Counted from the first letter of the stretch, positions 23,591 through 33,857 are shown. The stretch: DNA of 64,000 bases from Petrimonas mucosa (GCF_900095795.1 NZ_LT608328.1:1729001-1793000), one strand, 5' to 3'. The notes: generated by a model not told the origin, from the sequence alone. Numbers and translations are program-made.

Positions 23591-24987
23591 TGTCCGATAA
23601 AAACTTTTTAGAAAAAGTACGCGGGCAAATTTGAGTTTTGCCCGTCGTACTAATAATTGTAGCTTTGTATTCATCACAAAACAAGTCTACAATGAACAAA
23701 AGTACTTATTTTTTTGGACAATCGGTATTCGGACAGCTCATATCTATGGTAGATACAAGGATTATCGCCCGAAACAGCAAACGGTACAAGGCCGATCATT
23801 ACGTGAAACGTTTCACGGCTAAGGATCACCTTATAAGCATGTTGTATTGCGTCTTCGCCAAATGCTCCTCCCTGCGCGAGGTGGCGGGTGCAATGCTCGG
23901 TCTTTCAGGCAAGACCAGGCATTTCCAGCTCGGCCACATACCCTACCGGAGCACCTTGTCGGACGCCAACAAGCGCAGGAGCGTTGATTTCTTCTCGGGC
24001 GTGTACCACGACCTGCTTCGCGAGTACCAACACGTGATCTCGGACACCCGCTTTAAAGATGTGTTGAACAAGCAGGTCGAGATCTTCGACAGCACGGTTA
24101 TCAGTTTGTTCCAGGACATCTTGAAGTGCGTCGGCAGAACACCCTCGAACGGTAAACGCAAAGGGGGGATCAAGGTGCACACCGTTATCAATGTCGACGA
24201 GCCCGTTCCCAAGATGATATGGTTCTCATCCGCTGCCACGAACGATCACCTGCTGTTGAGGAAACTGGAACCGGATGACAACACTATTTACGTCTTCGAC
24301 AAGGGATACAACGATTATAAAGCCTTCAAGCTGTTTTGTGAAAAGGGAGCCGGATTCGTTACCCGCATCAAGGAGAACGCCGTTTACAAGGTGGAGCAAG
24401 AACTTTACATCGATGAATGCATCCACAGCGGCGTGCTGGAAGACACTATCATCGAGGTGACCGTGAAGGAAGATGATGGCGGGAGCAAGCTGAAGTTGCG
24501 CAAGGTGGTGTTCTACGACAGGGTGTTGAAAAGGAAGTTCGAGTTCCTCACCAACCTGTTCGAGATGCGGCCCGACATGATAGCGGCCTTGTATAAAATA
24601 AGATGGCAAATAGAGCTGTTATTCAAGCAGTTAAAATCAAACTTCCCCCTGAAGTACTTCCTCGGGGATAACGAGAACGCGATAAAAATACAGGTATATT
24701 GCGCTTTGATCGTGAACCTCTTGCTCACGGTTATACAGAAGCGGTTGAAACGGCCTTGGGCATTCTCCAACCTGGTGTCATTTTGCAGGATACACCTGTT
24801 TAATTACCTGCACTTGATAAAATTTTTAGAAAACCCGGAACGAGATTGGCAACGAGATGACCAGGATTTAGAGATGCTTACCCTTTTCAGGGGGGCTTAC
24901 TTTTGAAAATAGAAAAATTATAAAAAGAAACGACTGATAATAAGCCGGTTAAAAGTAGCGAAGAATCAAAATCGGTTTTTATCGGAC
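23591..24987 (+). mobile_element. IS4-family insertion sequence
   Basis: An element of about 1.4 kb with inverted ends TGTCCGATAAAAAC (23591-23604) and GTTTTTATCGGAC (24975-24987). It carries a full-length transposase. Its right end stops only 8 bp before the start codon of the next transposase, so it lies inside or against the left end of the IS1634 element. Confidence 0.75.
23692..24906 (+). CDS. IS4-family transposase
   Basis: A 404-residue DDE transposase of the IS4 group with an N-terminal DUF4372-like region. FDSTVISLF gives the first Asp, VFDKGYNDYKAF the second with the DREAD-like place, and the YREK-type box reads YKIRWQIELLFKQLK with the catalytic Glu. Start at the ATG of 23692 (MNKSTYFFGQS); an upstream in-frame codon is less likely because family members begin at this motif. 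The frame is intact. Higher GC than the neighbouring cassettes. Confidence 0.93.
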   Translation: MNKSTYFFGQSVFGQLISMVDTRIIARNSKRYKADHYVKRFTAKDHLISMLYCVFAKCSSLREVAGAMLGLSGKTRHFQLGHIPYRSTLSDANKRRSVDFFSGVYHDLLREYQHVISDTRFKDVLNKQVEIFDSTVISLFQDILKCVGRTPSNGKRKGGIKVHTVINVDEPVPKMIWFSSAATNDHLLLRKLEPDDNTIYVFDKGYNDYKAFKLFCEKGAGFVTRIKENAVYKVEQELYIDECIHSGVLEDTIIEVTVKEDDGGSKLKLRKVVFYDRVLKRKFEFLTNLFEMRPDMIAALYKIRWQIELLFKQLKSNFPLKYFLGDNENAIKIQVYCALIVNLLLTVIQKRLKRPWAFSNLVSFCRIHLFNYLHLIKFLENPERDWQRDDQDLEMLTLFRGAYF

Positions 24988-24990
24988 GGC

Positions 24991-26560
24991 AATGTATGTT
25001 TATCAGAAAGAAAAGACATCGTTCTGGCAATATCGGAGTTATTGTTGTTGAGAAAATCGGTGGCAAGATGAAAGAACTTGCCACAATTGGTGTTGCATAT
25101 AATGAAGATGAGGTCGAAAATCTTGTCAATGAAGCAAAAGAATGGATTTCAAAAGAAGAATCCCGGCGTCATCCCCAACTCGATTTATATGGTGAGGAGC
25201 GTAAAGCGTGTGATCGTGAGCGAGAAGAAGTACGTCGTGTATTGTCACAGGTGAGTAATATACTTCTCAATGGTTACGACTTGATATTGGACCGCACTTT
25301 TGATAGGATTGGTTTCAATCGTATTGACGATGAAGTGTTCCGTAAGCTAGTGAAAGCCCGTTTGGCATATCCAACGAGCAAGGCTGCTACGGTGGAATAT
25401 CTGAAAAACCACTTTGACGAAGATGTGGATCTCTCAAAAATCTATCGCTATCTTGACAAGCTTAGCGACCATCAGCACGAAATCGTACAGGACATCAGCG
25501 TGCGCCATACTGCAAAACTGTTCGGTGGCAATATCGGTGTGTTGTTCTATGATGTCACCACACTTTACTTTGAAGCGGATTATGAGGACGACTTGCGCAA
25601 GACAGGCTTCTCAAAGGAGGGACGTCACAGTAATCCTCAGATCATACTCGGCCTGCTTGTTAGCCTTGGCGGCTATCCGCTTGCCTATTGCATCCATGAG
25701 GGCAACAAATATGAAGGCCACACGATGCTGCCGACGATAAACGAGTTTGTAAGCAAATACGGTTTGGAAAACTTCGTTGTGGTAGCCGACTCTGGTCTGA
25801 TGAACAATGCAAATATAGCGGAACTTGAGGCTCATGGCTACAAGTATATAATAGGTGCGAAGATAAAGAATGAAAGTCAGGAAGTCAAGAACTGGATATT
25901 GGAACAGCCAAAGCGCGACTGCCAGATGGTTGAATATGACAAAGGAGGTGGCCGTCGGCTCTTGGTCGGCTATACAGATGACCGTGCAAAGAAAGATGCC
26001 TATAACCGAGAGAAGGGAATACGCAGATTGGAAAAGGCATATAAGCATGGTGCGCTCACTAAAGGTAACATCAACAAAAGAGGTTACAATAAGTTTTTAT
26101 CCATGGATGGTGAAGTGAAGGTAGCCATCAACTATGACCGTGTTGCCGACGACTCCAAATGGGATGGTCTAAAGGGATATCTCACCAATACGGATATACC
26201 AATACAAGACGTTTATGCTGCATACCACAACCTTTGGCATGTAGAACGGGCCTTCCGTATAGCCAAATCAAAGATAGAGATACGTCCTATGTTTCATTTT
26301 ACACGCAAACGCATCGAGGCTCATATATGCATCTGCTTTGTGGCTTTGAAAGTATACAAGGAATTGGAGCGCATGCTGAAAGTCTCAGAGATTAAAATGA
26401 GCGTAGACAAGGTGCTTGCATTGGCTAAGACCATCACAACCATACAAATTAAGCTACCTCTGAACAAGGATGTATACACTCAGACAATGTTGATGGCAAG
26501 GCATCAGAAAATCGCCAAACTCTTTGATGAAGATTTTTGGGTGACGCAATGACGAAGTCA
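24991..26560 (+). mobile_element. IS1634-family insertion sequence (left end abutted by IS4)
   Basis: Contains one transposase on the + strand. Its left terminal repeat is not recognisable because IS4 ends immediately upstream. Its right end must lie near 26553-26590, where sequence of the oppositely oriented transposase begins. Exact termini not determined. Confidence 0.6.
24996..26552 (+). CDS. IS1634-family transposase
   Basis: A 518-residue DDE transposase of the IS1634 group. MFIRKKRHRSGN is the usual start. FYDVTTLYFE supplies the first catalytic Asp, VVADSGLMNNANI the second, and HNLWHVERAFRIAKSK the Glu region near residue 430. Full length, no frameshift. The start codon lies only about 8 bp past the end of the upstream IS4, so its own promoter and left end may be missing. 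Moderate GC. Confidence 0.92.
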   Translation: MFIRKKRHRSGNIGVIVVEKIGGKMKELATIGVAYNEDEVENLVNEAKEWISKEESRRHPQLDLYGEERKACDREREEVRRVLSQVSNILLNGYDLILDRTFDRIGFNRIDDEVFRKLVKARLAYPTSKAATVEYLKNHFDEDVDLSKIYRYLDKLSDHQHEIVQDISVRHTAKLFGGNIGVLFYDVTTLYFEADYEDDLRKTGFSKEGRHSNPQIILGLLVSLGGYPLAYCIHEGNKYEGHTMLPTINEFVSKYGLENFVVVADSGLMNNANIAELEAHGYKYIIGAKIKNESQEVKNWILEQPKRDCQMVEYDKGGGRRLLVGYTDDRAKKDAYNREKGIRRLEKAYKHGALTKGNINKRGYNKFLSMDGEVKVAINYDRVADDSKWDGLKGYLTNTDIPIQDVYAAYHNLWHVERAFRIAKSKIEIRPMFHFTRKRIEAHICICFVALKVYKELERMLKVSEIKMSVDKVLALAKTITTIQIKLPLNKDVYTQTMLMARHQKIAKLFDEDFWVTQ

Positions 26561-27893
26561 GGTGATACAGGCGGTGTACCGAAGGGTATTTTTCCTTTAG
26601 CCGGCCGATGCGTTCCCACACCTTTTCAAGCTTTTTGGTGCCTCCTTTCTTTTTCAGGGCTTCGGCTGCCTGGCTCAGTCCACATTCAAAGGCCCGCGTG
26701 AAACGGTTTTCCATGGACGCTTCCTTGAGACCCTTGCTATAGCTCTTCACCTTGTAGAAGCTGTCACTTTCGCCATCCACTTCTACCTGACTGATCTCGA
26801 TGAGCTGGTTGGATTTATCCCGTATTTCCACAGGGGAAAGGCTTGTTGCACGGTATTCTTTGAGTTTACCCCGTGAGACACAGATGTAGTCGAAGGATTC
26901 CTCTTTCAATATCTTCAGGTTATCATTCGTGGCGATGCCGGCATCCATGACCACCACCTGCTTTTTATCGGATCTCCCCCGATGGGATTTCATCTTGTCA
27001 AGAACATGTCGCAGGCTTTCAGGATCAGTCATGTTGCCTTCAAAGATTTGTGACTCCTTCAGGAAACCTTCCGGGTTGACCACCACAGCCAACACCACCT
27101 GTCTGGCATCGTTACGCTTTTCCTTGCTGCGCCCGAACTTCGCTATCCGGCTCTCTCGCATAGCTCCCTCGAAGTAGGTATTTGTCAAATCATAGATAAT
27201 GATCTTGTCATCCAAGGAAAAAAGATCGTTCGTACGGTTGGAAAAATGACGTTCCAGGCCATCCTTCTCATCATAAAGCCGGTGAGCCATCTGGTAAAGC
27301 TTATCCTTGGTGATGGCCGAAGGATCAACACCGGTTAGTTCACAAAGCGCCGAGTTCTCCTGCAACCAACGGCTGGTTTTAAACTCCGATGCGGGGTAAA
27401 CAGCCCGGGCGATGATCTGTGTTAAAGCAAGGGCGATATCTTGTTTCTCCCAGCCGAAAGTCTCAAAATACTCTGGCAGGAGCAATTGGCGGCAAGCTTG
27501 AAGGCAGAGCCATTCGCCACCAACCTCCCGAATATCGCTGTTCGTTGTCCTGTCAATGTACACCTGCTCGATACCGGCTGCCTTCTTTTTTGCCTTTTCT
27601 ATTTTCTGCGCTTCATGGAGTAGTCCCACGTATTTCGTGCACAGGGCTTCCACCTTGTCATCGCGAAGTGAAGAGATGATGAATGTTTTGCCCTCGAGGT
27701 AAACCTGGTTGATGCGTTGACAGAGAAAGGGAATCTTTTCAGGTGGAAGAACTGATTCCAGGTCACCCAAAGAGAGCAGCGTGCGGTTACGGATGAAGCG
27801 GCCTTCCCGGTAGCTCTCGCACAACCGGTAATGGGTATACTCATGGCCCCCATCCTTTTGCTTTATGCTTGTCTTGAAAAACATACAACGCAA
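26553..27893 (-). pseudogene. Second IS1634-family transposase, 3' truncated
   Basis: A minus-strand transposase related to, but different from, the previous one. MFFKTSIKQKDGG (likely start at 27884) leads to IYDLTNTYFEG with the first Asp and VVMDAGIATNDN with the second. The sequence breaks off after EKYPSVHRLYH, before the C-terminal Glu region; the reading frame then runs antisense into the 3' end of the neighbouring transposase (to 26454). It therefore lacks a catalytic residue and should be inactive. The break shows that the + strand element landed in, or recombined with, this older one. Confidence 0.85.
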
Positions 27894-28015
27894 AAGTAAT
27901 CAAGGGTAACGGTTTTTTCAACATCAAATGGGGGACTACATTCGTGTTTTAAAACAAATCGACATTGAATATCAGCCTGATACAAAAATTCATGGTCATC
28001 AAACAGACGTAAAAC

Positions 28016-28173
28016 GGACGGAGGATTTGCGAGGTTGCGGGGGGGGATATCCACTATCCCTTGTAATCTCGCAAATCCTGTGTTCTACGATGTCGCCGTT
28101 AGGCGAGGAGTAGAATGCAGGATGTAATCCTCCGTCCGTTCTCCCGACGAGCCGAAGGCGATGTCGGGAGAAC
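28016..28173 (-). repeat. Gene-less mini-cassette, copy 4 (inverted)
   Basis: A 158-bp copy of the unit at 1461, in the opposite orientation, with a run of 8 G (C on its own strand). It is flanked on its 3' side by AAC (28013-28015), the complement of GTT, so a segment once continued leftward on the minus strand; what is left of it (27930-28015) was cut by the IS. It lies about 140 bp from tRNA-Gln at the edge of the island. Confidence 0.8.
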
Positions 28174-28314
28174 AAGCGGATTTAACGTAAATAGAGGGTA
28201 AGTTTAACTTCTATTTATAATCGTGCTGCAATGTGGGTTACCAAAATTCTTACTTTTTTAGAAATAGCAACGGCGCAAATAGCTGATAATATGCTAAATA
28301 CGCCGTTAGTGTTG

Positions 28315-28385
28315 TTGTCCCACCAGGATTCGAACCTAGACTGACTGAACCAAAATCAGGAGTGCTACCATTACACCATGGGACA
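28315..28385 (-). tRNA. tRNA-Gln (anticodon TTG)
   Basis: A cloverleaf reads on the minus strand from 28385: acceptor stem TGTCCCA/TGGGACA, anticodon arm CTGA-TTTTGGT-TCAG with anticodon TTG, and T arm GGTTCGAATCC. CCA is not encoded. Its 3' end points toward the island, the usual side for integrated elements. A GC stem (AACGGCG/CGCCGTT, about 28269-28307) follows its 3' end. Confidence 0.93.
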
Positions 28386-28474
28386 ATCCTCTGTTGCTTC
28401 GTGAAAAGCAGTGCAAAAGTATAACATTATTTGGAAACGGCCAAATTTGGGATGATGTTTTTTGGATTACCTCA

Positions 28475-29221
28475 TCAACTCCCGGGTTCGACCTCTTCAA
28501 AGAGCATCCGTGCGCGACAGGCCACCCCTTTTTCGGCAGTTACCAGCTGGAAGAGGTAATCGTTAATGCTCTTCTGCTCCCGGTAGACAACTCCGGTATC
28601 CCCAAATGTGATCTCCTTGAGAAAATTTATCTCGAACCTTTTCAGGCGTTGCTGCAGGTAGAAATCGAGCGAGAAGCAGTCGGCTATCCATTGGATGTAA
28701 AACGGACTGCTTGCATGGCGGTTCACATCGATGTGGCTATACTTCACCTCAAACCGGTTGGCTATCTTGCCGTTTACGTTGGCAATCCGCCCTGGTGTGC
28801 CGATCGGGGTACTCTCCGGCAGTATGAATTCGTTGAGTGAGGGCAGCGTGTCGAGCTGGACGCTCCTGCGTGTTCTCATATCGATTACAGCCCACGAGGA
28901 TGAGGCATAACCGATCAGCCGGTCGTCACCATTGGTAATCCTGAAATTACGCGTGGTGAACAGCGTTTCCACATCCTGAATCCATGTCTCGATGGTAATC
29001 GTTTCGTTTTCAAGTGGCAACCTCTCCACATCAAGGATGAAGCGGGAAAGAACCCATGTGTAGTCTAGCGACTGCAACTTCAGTACGCCAAACCCGTTGT
29101 TGTCGGCATCCTGTCCTGCAGTTTTCAGGATCATGTCGAACAACGACGATAACGATACCTTTTTCCGGAAATCGATATACTGGGCGGAGATCTGGAACTG
29201 ATACTTTCGCTTTTTCTCCAT
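28475..29221 (-). CDS. Acyl-ACP thioesterase
   Basis: A 248-residue double hot-dog protein of the FatA/FatB-like bacterial family, which releases fatty acids from acyl carrier protein. The first hot-dog contains QISAQYIDFRKKVSL and DYTWVLSRFILDVERLP; the second has EVKYSHIDVNRHASSPFYIQW, where the Asn and His of the family's active site fall, and ends with an acidic tail. Length is typical for Bacteroidota. It starts 6 bp after tyrS ends on the same strand, so the two probably share a transcript. Soluble cytosolic enzyme. Confidence 0.9.
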   Translation of the reverse strand: MEKKRKYQFQISAQYIDFRKKVSLSSLFDMILKTAGQDADNNGFGVLKLQSLDYTWVLSRFILDVERLPLENETITIETWIQDVETLFTTRNFRITNGDDRLIGYASSSWAVIDMRTRRSVQLDTLPSLNEFILPESTPIGTPGRIANVNGKIANRFEVKYSHIDVNRHASSPFYIQWIADCFSLDFYLQQRLKRFEINFLKEITFGDTGVVYREQKSINDYLFQLVTAEKGVACRARMLFEEVEPGS

Positions 29222-29227
29222 GATCAG

Positions 29228-30520
29228 TTAGATTGCAATCAGCAGGTAGTAGTTCTTCTTGCCCCGCTGCGCCAGTATATATTTATCGGCAATCAGGTAT
29301 GAGGTATCAATGACCGTTTCGGCATCTTCCAGCTTGTCTTTGTTGATCGATACGCCACCGGCCTGTACGGTTTTGCGCATTTCACCCTTGGAAGGAAAAA
29401 CTGCGGCTGTCTCGGTCAGCAACTCCACCGCCTTGACTCCTCCGGCAAGCAGATCCCTCGAAACATTGAATTGAGGAACACCGTCGAAAACCTGAAGGAA
29501 AGTGGTTTCGTTGATAGAACGGAGGGCCTGGGATGTGGATTTTCCAAAGAGGATCTCCGAGGCAGTCACCGCCATCTCATACTCCTCCCGGCTATGAACC
29601 ATGACAGTGATCTCCTCCGCCAGCCTCTTCTGTAGCGGCCGCATATGCGGAGCAGCCTGTTGTTCTGCCACCAGCGCTTCAATCTCTTCTTTCGACAAGG
29701 AGGTGAAGATCTTGATGTATTTTTCGGCATCGGCATCGCTTACGTTCATCCAGAACTGATAAAACTGGTAGGGTGAAGTGTAGCGGCTATCCAGCCAGAC
29801 ATTGCCACTTTCCGTTTTTCCGAACTTTCCTCCATCGGCTTTGGTGATAAGGGGACAAACCAATGCGTATGCTTCTCCGCCGGCAATTCGCCTGATAAGC
29901 TCGGTACCTGTGGTGATGTTGCCCCACTGGTCACTCCCTCCCATCTGCAGGCGGCATCCAAATTCACGGTAGAGGTGCAGGAAATCGTATCCCTGCAGCA
30001 GCTGGTAGGAGAATTCGGTGAAGGACATCCCTTCGCTGGCCTCGCCGCTCAACCGTTTTTTGACGGAATCTTTAGCCATCATGTAGTTGACGGTAATATG
30101 CTTGCCGATATCGCGAATAAACGAAAGGAAGGAGAACTCTTTCATCCAGTCGTAATTGTTCACCAAGATTGCCCGGTTGGGAATATCACTTTCAAAGTCG
30201 AGGAATTTTGCCAGTTGCTTTTTGATCGCTTCCTGGTTATGTCTCAGGGTCTGCTCATCCAGCAGGTTGCGTTCTGCCGACTTCATGGATGGGTCTCCTA
30301 TCATTCCCGTAGCACCTCCTACAAGCGCTATCGGTGTGTGGCCCGCACGCTGCAGGTGCTTGAGCATCATCACACCCACCAGGTGCCCAATATGAAGCGA
30401 GTCGGCTGTAGGATCAATTCCCAGGTATCCTGCAGTCCGTTCTTTCAATAATTGCTCTTCCGTACCGGGCATCATATCATGGATCATGCCTCGCCAACGA
30501 AGTTCTTCTACAAAATTCAT
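29228..30520 (-). CDS. tyrS: Tyrosine--tRNA ligase
   Basis: A class I aminoacyl-tRNA synthetase that charges tRNA-Tyr. It has the HIGH motif (SLHIGHLVG), the GSDQWGNI tyrosine-binding loop and the KFGKTESGN form of the KMSKS loop; the C-terminal S4-like RNA-binding domain holds [13 protein letters not shown]. The ATG at 30520 ([11 protein letters not shown], 430 residues) is preferred over the open frame from 30589 because known orthologues start there. Just upstream of the acyl-ACP thioesterase gene. Confidence 0.95.
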   Translation of the reverse strand: MNFVEELRWRGMIHDMMPGTEEQLLKERTAGYLGIDPTADSLHIGHLVGVMMLKHLQRAGHTPIALVGGATGMIGDPSMKSAERNLLDEQTLRHNQEAIKKQLAKFLDFESDIPNRAILVNNYDWMKEFSFLSFIRDIGKHITVNYMMAKDSVKKRLSGEASEGMSFTEFSYQLLQGYDFLHLYREFGCRLQMGGSDQWGNITTGTELIRRIAGGEAYALVCPLITKADGGKFGKTESGNVWLDSRYTSPYQFYQFWMNVSDADAEKYIKIFTSLSKEEIEALVAEQQAAPHMRPLQKRLAEEITVMVHSREEYEMAVTASEILFGKSTSQALRSINETTFLQVFDGVPQFNVSRDLLAGGVKAVELLTETAAVFPSKGEMRKTVQAGGVSINKDKLEDAETVIDTSYLIADKYILAQRGKKNYYLLIAI

Positions 30521-30651
30521 ATTCATCTGATCGTTATTCGGTAGTTGTTCAAAAGCTTTGTCGTTCCATTTCCGACTATTTCCCGGCACTACCAGAGAGT
30601 AAGGGTGTTTCCGGTGAATTGCGCGAAAAGAATCGCTGTCGTAATGAAGTG

Positions 30652-30659
30652 CAAAGATA
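30652..30659 (-). promoter_or_regulatory. Probable -7 box for tyrS
   Basis: On the minus strand the octamer is TATCTTTG, a perfect TAnnTTTG, about 130 nt ahead of the tyrS start. No TTG at the expected -33 position, so only half the promoter is supported. Confidence 0.45.
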
Positions 30660-30779
30660 ACTTTTTCTTCTCAGAAAACGGTTATTTTTACCGGTTAACG
30701 TCGTGAACTACGTAAAGGAGGGAAAGTGGACAACTTTGGGTCGAAGGAGAAAGAGGCGGCAATATGGTTTTTGGGAATT

Positions 30780-30812
30780 AAAAAGGGGTGCTTTTGTCTG
30801 CACCCCTTTTCC
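30780..30812 (-). terminator. Rho-independent terminator of the TPR lipoprotein gene
   Basis: AAAAGGGGTGCAGAC on the minus strand pairs with GCACCCCTTTT, a 10-bp GC-rich stem followed by a T run, 20 bp after the stop codon at 30832. Confidence 0.8.
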
Positions 30813-30831
30813 GGTATCTGTCGACTGGATC

Positions 30832-32523
30832 TTATTTCAACAGGTTGATGAAGTCGACATTGCTCTTGTATTTTGCGAATTCAAGATCGTTCAATGCTCT
30901 GACTGCCATTGCTTTGTCCATGGTTATGGCAGAGCGCAGGTTGCTCATCACATCGCTGAAGTTGTTGGTTCTTGCACCTACGATGGCCATCAGGTAGTAG
31001 GTGAGTGCATCGGGAGTCTTGATGGCTTTCAGTGTGAAATCGGCAGCGTTGTAGTTTTTGGTCAGGATCTGTGCCAGTGCGGCATTGTTAGATTTGGTAT
31101 CACCAAAGGCATCAACAGCCTGATTGTAGTCCCCCTCCATCAGGTAAAGCAATCCCATTGCAGCATCGAGATTGTTTGCACCAGATGATTTACCCAGCAA
31201 TTCCTTGGCCAGGCTAGTATTGCCGTCCATCATGGCGAACAGTGCCTTGTTTACATTCACTTCAGGAGCATTGGGCGAAACGAGGGCCGCACGATCCAGT
31301 GCCTGTCTGGCATTATTGTATTCGCCGCGCTGATAATAAGCGGTGGCCATATTGTTCCATCCCCTGTAATCTTGCGGGAAGTTTACAGTAACATATTGAT
31401 AGATTTTTTCCCTGTCGGCATCGTTATCGGTGAGTGTCGAAGCGTACAGGAGTTCCTCTACCGAAAGTTTCTTGGGGTTGGTGCGCCAGAAATCCATGAT
31501 CTCTTCATCAGATTTACCGATGATCTCGATGTTGGCCGTGATGCGTGAACGACGAAGTTGCGGAAGAATAGTGGATGCCAAGTCGCTGTAAACGAATGAG
31601 ATGTTCTTGATTTCACGTTCACGGGTTTCAGGATCGGGATACATGGACAAAACTCTTAAGACAAGTTCTTTGTCCTGCAGGTCAGATGCTTCGAGCAACT
31701 GACGGAAACCCTCCCAGTCCTGAGCCGTATAGCGGGCATTTACATCAACATTGACATTCCGTTTTTTTAGTTCACTTTCCAGGTATTGGGTCGTGTTCTT
31801 TTCACGTTGGGCAGCCAGTCTCTCATTGAGGGAAACACCACCGTCAGGCGAAGCGTAAGCGGAGATTTCAACGTCAACATTCTGGCGTGGATCGTTGAAT
31901 GCATCCTGAACGCGTTGCTGCCAAGTGCGCATATCCTGCTTGTTTGTTTCAGATGAGCGGATATTGGCCTGTTGGATGATGAAGTGGATATTGGCTTCCT
32001 GTGTCTGTTTAATGATACGCTGGAAACCGTCGGGAGCAACAGAGGGGGCAGTGTTCTGGGCACTGGCCAACGCCGATGTGGCAATGATACCGTCGGCTAC
32101 CTTTACTTCCGGAAGTTTTACCGTTTTATTTTTGATTTTGGCATCGAAGCGCATGAAGAGTTCCGAAGTCAGCATGTCGGGCTGATAGGGAAAGTTGAAA
32201 CTCATGTTAAAGTTTCCTCCGCGGTTGTAGGGAATCTCGATTCCGTTTCCAGAAACCTTTTCACCTTGATAGGTCTGGGTAGATCCGTAAGACTCCTTGG
32301 TTCCGGCATATTTCAGAACCGGTGTAATTTTTACGGTTGCCTTTTTGTTGAACCATTTTTCGGGGAAAGTTCCGTTAACGGTCACAGGCACGTTATTGCC
32401 GACTGTTTCCAATGGCGAAGGAGTCGCGTTGAAATTAGATTGCGAGAGGGGCTTTAAGTTGCTGCACGATGTAGCTACAACGGCAAGCCCGACGAGCAGA
32501 GCATAAAAAGAATTCTTTCTCAT
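30832..32523 (-). CDS. Outer-membrane TPR lipoprotein
   Basis: 563 residues with an SPII signal (MRKNSFYALLVGLAVV, lipobox TSC near residue 20). An Ig-like/beta-rich part at about 30-165 precedes an OmpA-like stretch (VDVEISAYASPDGG...LNERLAAQREKN, about 215-245), and TPR-like helices follow (GWNNMATAYYQRGEYNNARQALDRA, about 390-480). A common periplasmic-facing lipoprotein of Bacteroidales of unknown exact function; the OmpA-like motif suggests contact with cell wall. Own terminator downstream; free-standing gene. Confidence 0.8.
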   Translation of the reverse strand: MRKNSFYALLVGLAVVATSCSNLKPLSQSNFNATPSPLETVGNNVPVTVNGTFPEKWFNKKATVKITPVLKYAGTKESYGSTQTYQGEKVSGNGIEIPYNRGGNFNMSFNFPYQPDMLTSELFMRFDAKIKNKTVKLPEVKVADGIIATSALASAQNTAPSVAPDGFQRIIKQTQEANIHFIIQQANIRSSETNKQDMRTWQQRVQDAFNDPRQNVDVEISAYASPDGGVSLNERLAAQREKNTTQYLESELKKRNVNVDVNARYTAQDWEGFRQLLEASDLQDKELVLRVLSMYPDPETREREIKNISFVYSDLASTILPQLRRSRITANIEIIGKSDEEIMDFWRTNPKKLSVEELLYASTLTDNDADREKIYQYVTVNFPQDYRGWNNMATAYYQRGEYNNARQALDRAALVSPNAPEVNVNKALFAMMDGNTSLAKELLGKSSGANNLDAAMGLLYLMEGDYNQAVDAFGDTKSNNAALAQILTKNYNAADFTLKAIKTPDALTYYLMAIVGARTNNFSDVMSNLRSAITMDKAMAVRALNDLEFAKYKSNVDFINLLK

Positions 32524-32680
32524 TTCTTTGATTGATGTTTATTTTTTAAGTTAAATCGAGTTTTCCAATATGGCCAATCGAGTTATCCTGTTCTACTTCT
32601 TTCATTGTCCGGATAATCGGAGAGGACAACACAACAAAAATACTTTTTTTCCCCGATATCAGAAAATATAGCAGGTACAT

Positions 32681-33826
32681 TTAGCTATTTTTTAGAAAAC
32701 AAAACCCCAGTTGTTCCAGAAGAGGGGCGATCTTCGGGTTAGCATTTTTCAGATAATATGCACCATACTCCCTTCGTAACGGGTAATTGGACCGAAACCA
32801 GTAGAATTTGTCGGGATCTGCCTTCAGATTCGCTGTCTCCTCCATTGGGTTGTAGCTATGCCAGACCGCATAAGCCAGCTGTTTGTCCGGTTCAATCTCC
32901 GTAAGGTCGATAACCGGGTCATGTGGTTCGGGAAGTGGCATCAATCGTATCGGGTAGATGCCTGCTGCGAAGAATGAGTTCAGGTTCTCAAGCGACATGC
33001 GGGTTGCAGTCCATTTACCGTCTGCCGAATAGCCGGCGATGTGAGGAGTAGCGATGTCTGCCATCTGTAATAGCTCCCGGTCGATCTCAGGCTCGTTCTC
33101 CCAGCAGTCGATCACAGCTCCGGCGATCCTTCCCGTTTTCAACGCCGCTTTCATTGCAGGGTTGTCTACTACGCTCCCACGGCACGAATTGATGATGAAG
33201 GGCCTTTTTCTCAATGTGTTGAAGAAATTGGTGTCCGCCAGATGATAAGTCTTGTATTTTCCACTCTTCGTTAATGGAGTATGCAGGGTGATGATATCGG
33301 CCTGCTCTTTTACCGTTTCCAGATCCACGAAAATAGATTTCTCGCGATCCCCCTCATTTTGGCCGTACTCCTTCTCTTCACGTGGGGGGTCGTTAAGCAA
33401 CACCCGCATCCCCAGTTTTCTGCATGCAGCTTCTACTTTACTGCCTACGTTCCCCACACCGATAATTCCGATCGTCTTGTCTTCCAGCCTAAAACGGTAC
33501 TTGTCGGCCAGATAGAGCAATGAGGCGGTAATGTATTGTTCCACCGAATTGGCATTACAGCCCGGTGCCGTGCGCCACGCAATCCCGTTTGCATCACAAT
33601 ACGCGGTGTCGATATGGTCAAAGCCGATGGTTGCCGAGCAGATCAGTTTCACGTTGGTCCCCTCCAGAATCTCCTTCCCAAAGTGGGTGACCGTACGGAC
33701 GATCAATGCATCCTTGCCGCTGATGGCCTGTTTGGTAAACTGGTTTCCGGGCAAGTATTCCACTTCGCCGAACTGTTCGGCAACCCCTTTTAAATAGGGA
33801 ATATGTGCATCTGCAAGAATTTTCAT
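32681..33826 (-). CDS. pdxB: 4-phosphoerythronate dehydrogenase
   Basis: A 381-residue D-2-hydroxyacid dehydrogenase for the second step of pyridoxal phosphate synthesis. The NAD-binding motif GIIGVGNVGSKV lies near residue 118; the catalytic Arg, Glu and His are suggested by NSCRGSVVDN, AVIDCWENEPE and DIATPHIAGYS. The C-terminal extension after about 290 is the PdxB dimerisation domain, which separates it from SerA and other family members. 31 bp upstream of the SGNH hydrolase gene's 3' end on the same strand. Confidence 0.93.
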   Translation of the reverse strand: MKILADAHIPYLKGVAEQFGEVEYLPGNQFTKQAISGKDALIVRTVTHFGKEILEGTNVKLICSATIGFDHIDTAYCDANGIAWRTAPGCNANSVEQYITASLLYLADKYRFRLEDKTIGIIGVGNVGSKVEAACRKLGMRVLLNDPPREEKEYGQNEGDREKSIFVDLETVKEQADIITLHTPLTKSGKYKTYHLADTNFFNTLRKRPFIINSCRGSVVDNPAMKAALKTGRIAGAVIDCWENEPEIDRELLQMADIATPHIAGYSADGKWTATRMSLENLNSFFAAGIYPIRLMPLPEPHDPVIDLTEIEPDKQLAYAVWHSYNPMEETANLKADPDKFYWFRSNYPLRREYGAYYLKNANPKIAPLLEQLGFCFLKNS

Positions 33827-33857
33827 TTCAAGTTCATATTTCCAGATTAATGAGGGA

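Noticed and set aside
1069..28173. An integron integrase or other site-specific recombinase inside the island
   Set aside because: I looked for a tyrosine recombinase (R..HxxR..Y) in the longer frames and found only DDE transposases.
28269..28307. AACGGCG/CGCCGTT stem near tRNA-Gln as another attC-like site
   Set aside because: No complementary R'/R'' pair around it; better seen as a tRNA transcript terminator or chance stem.
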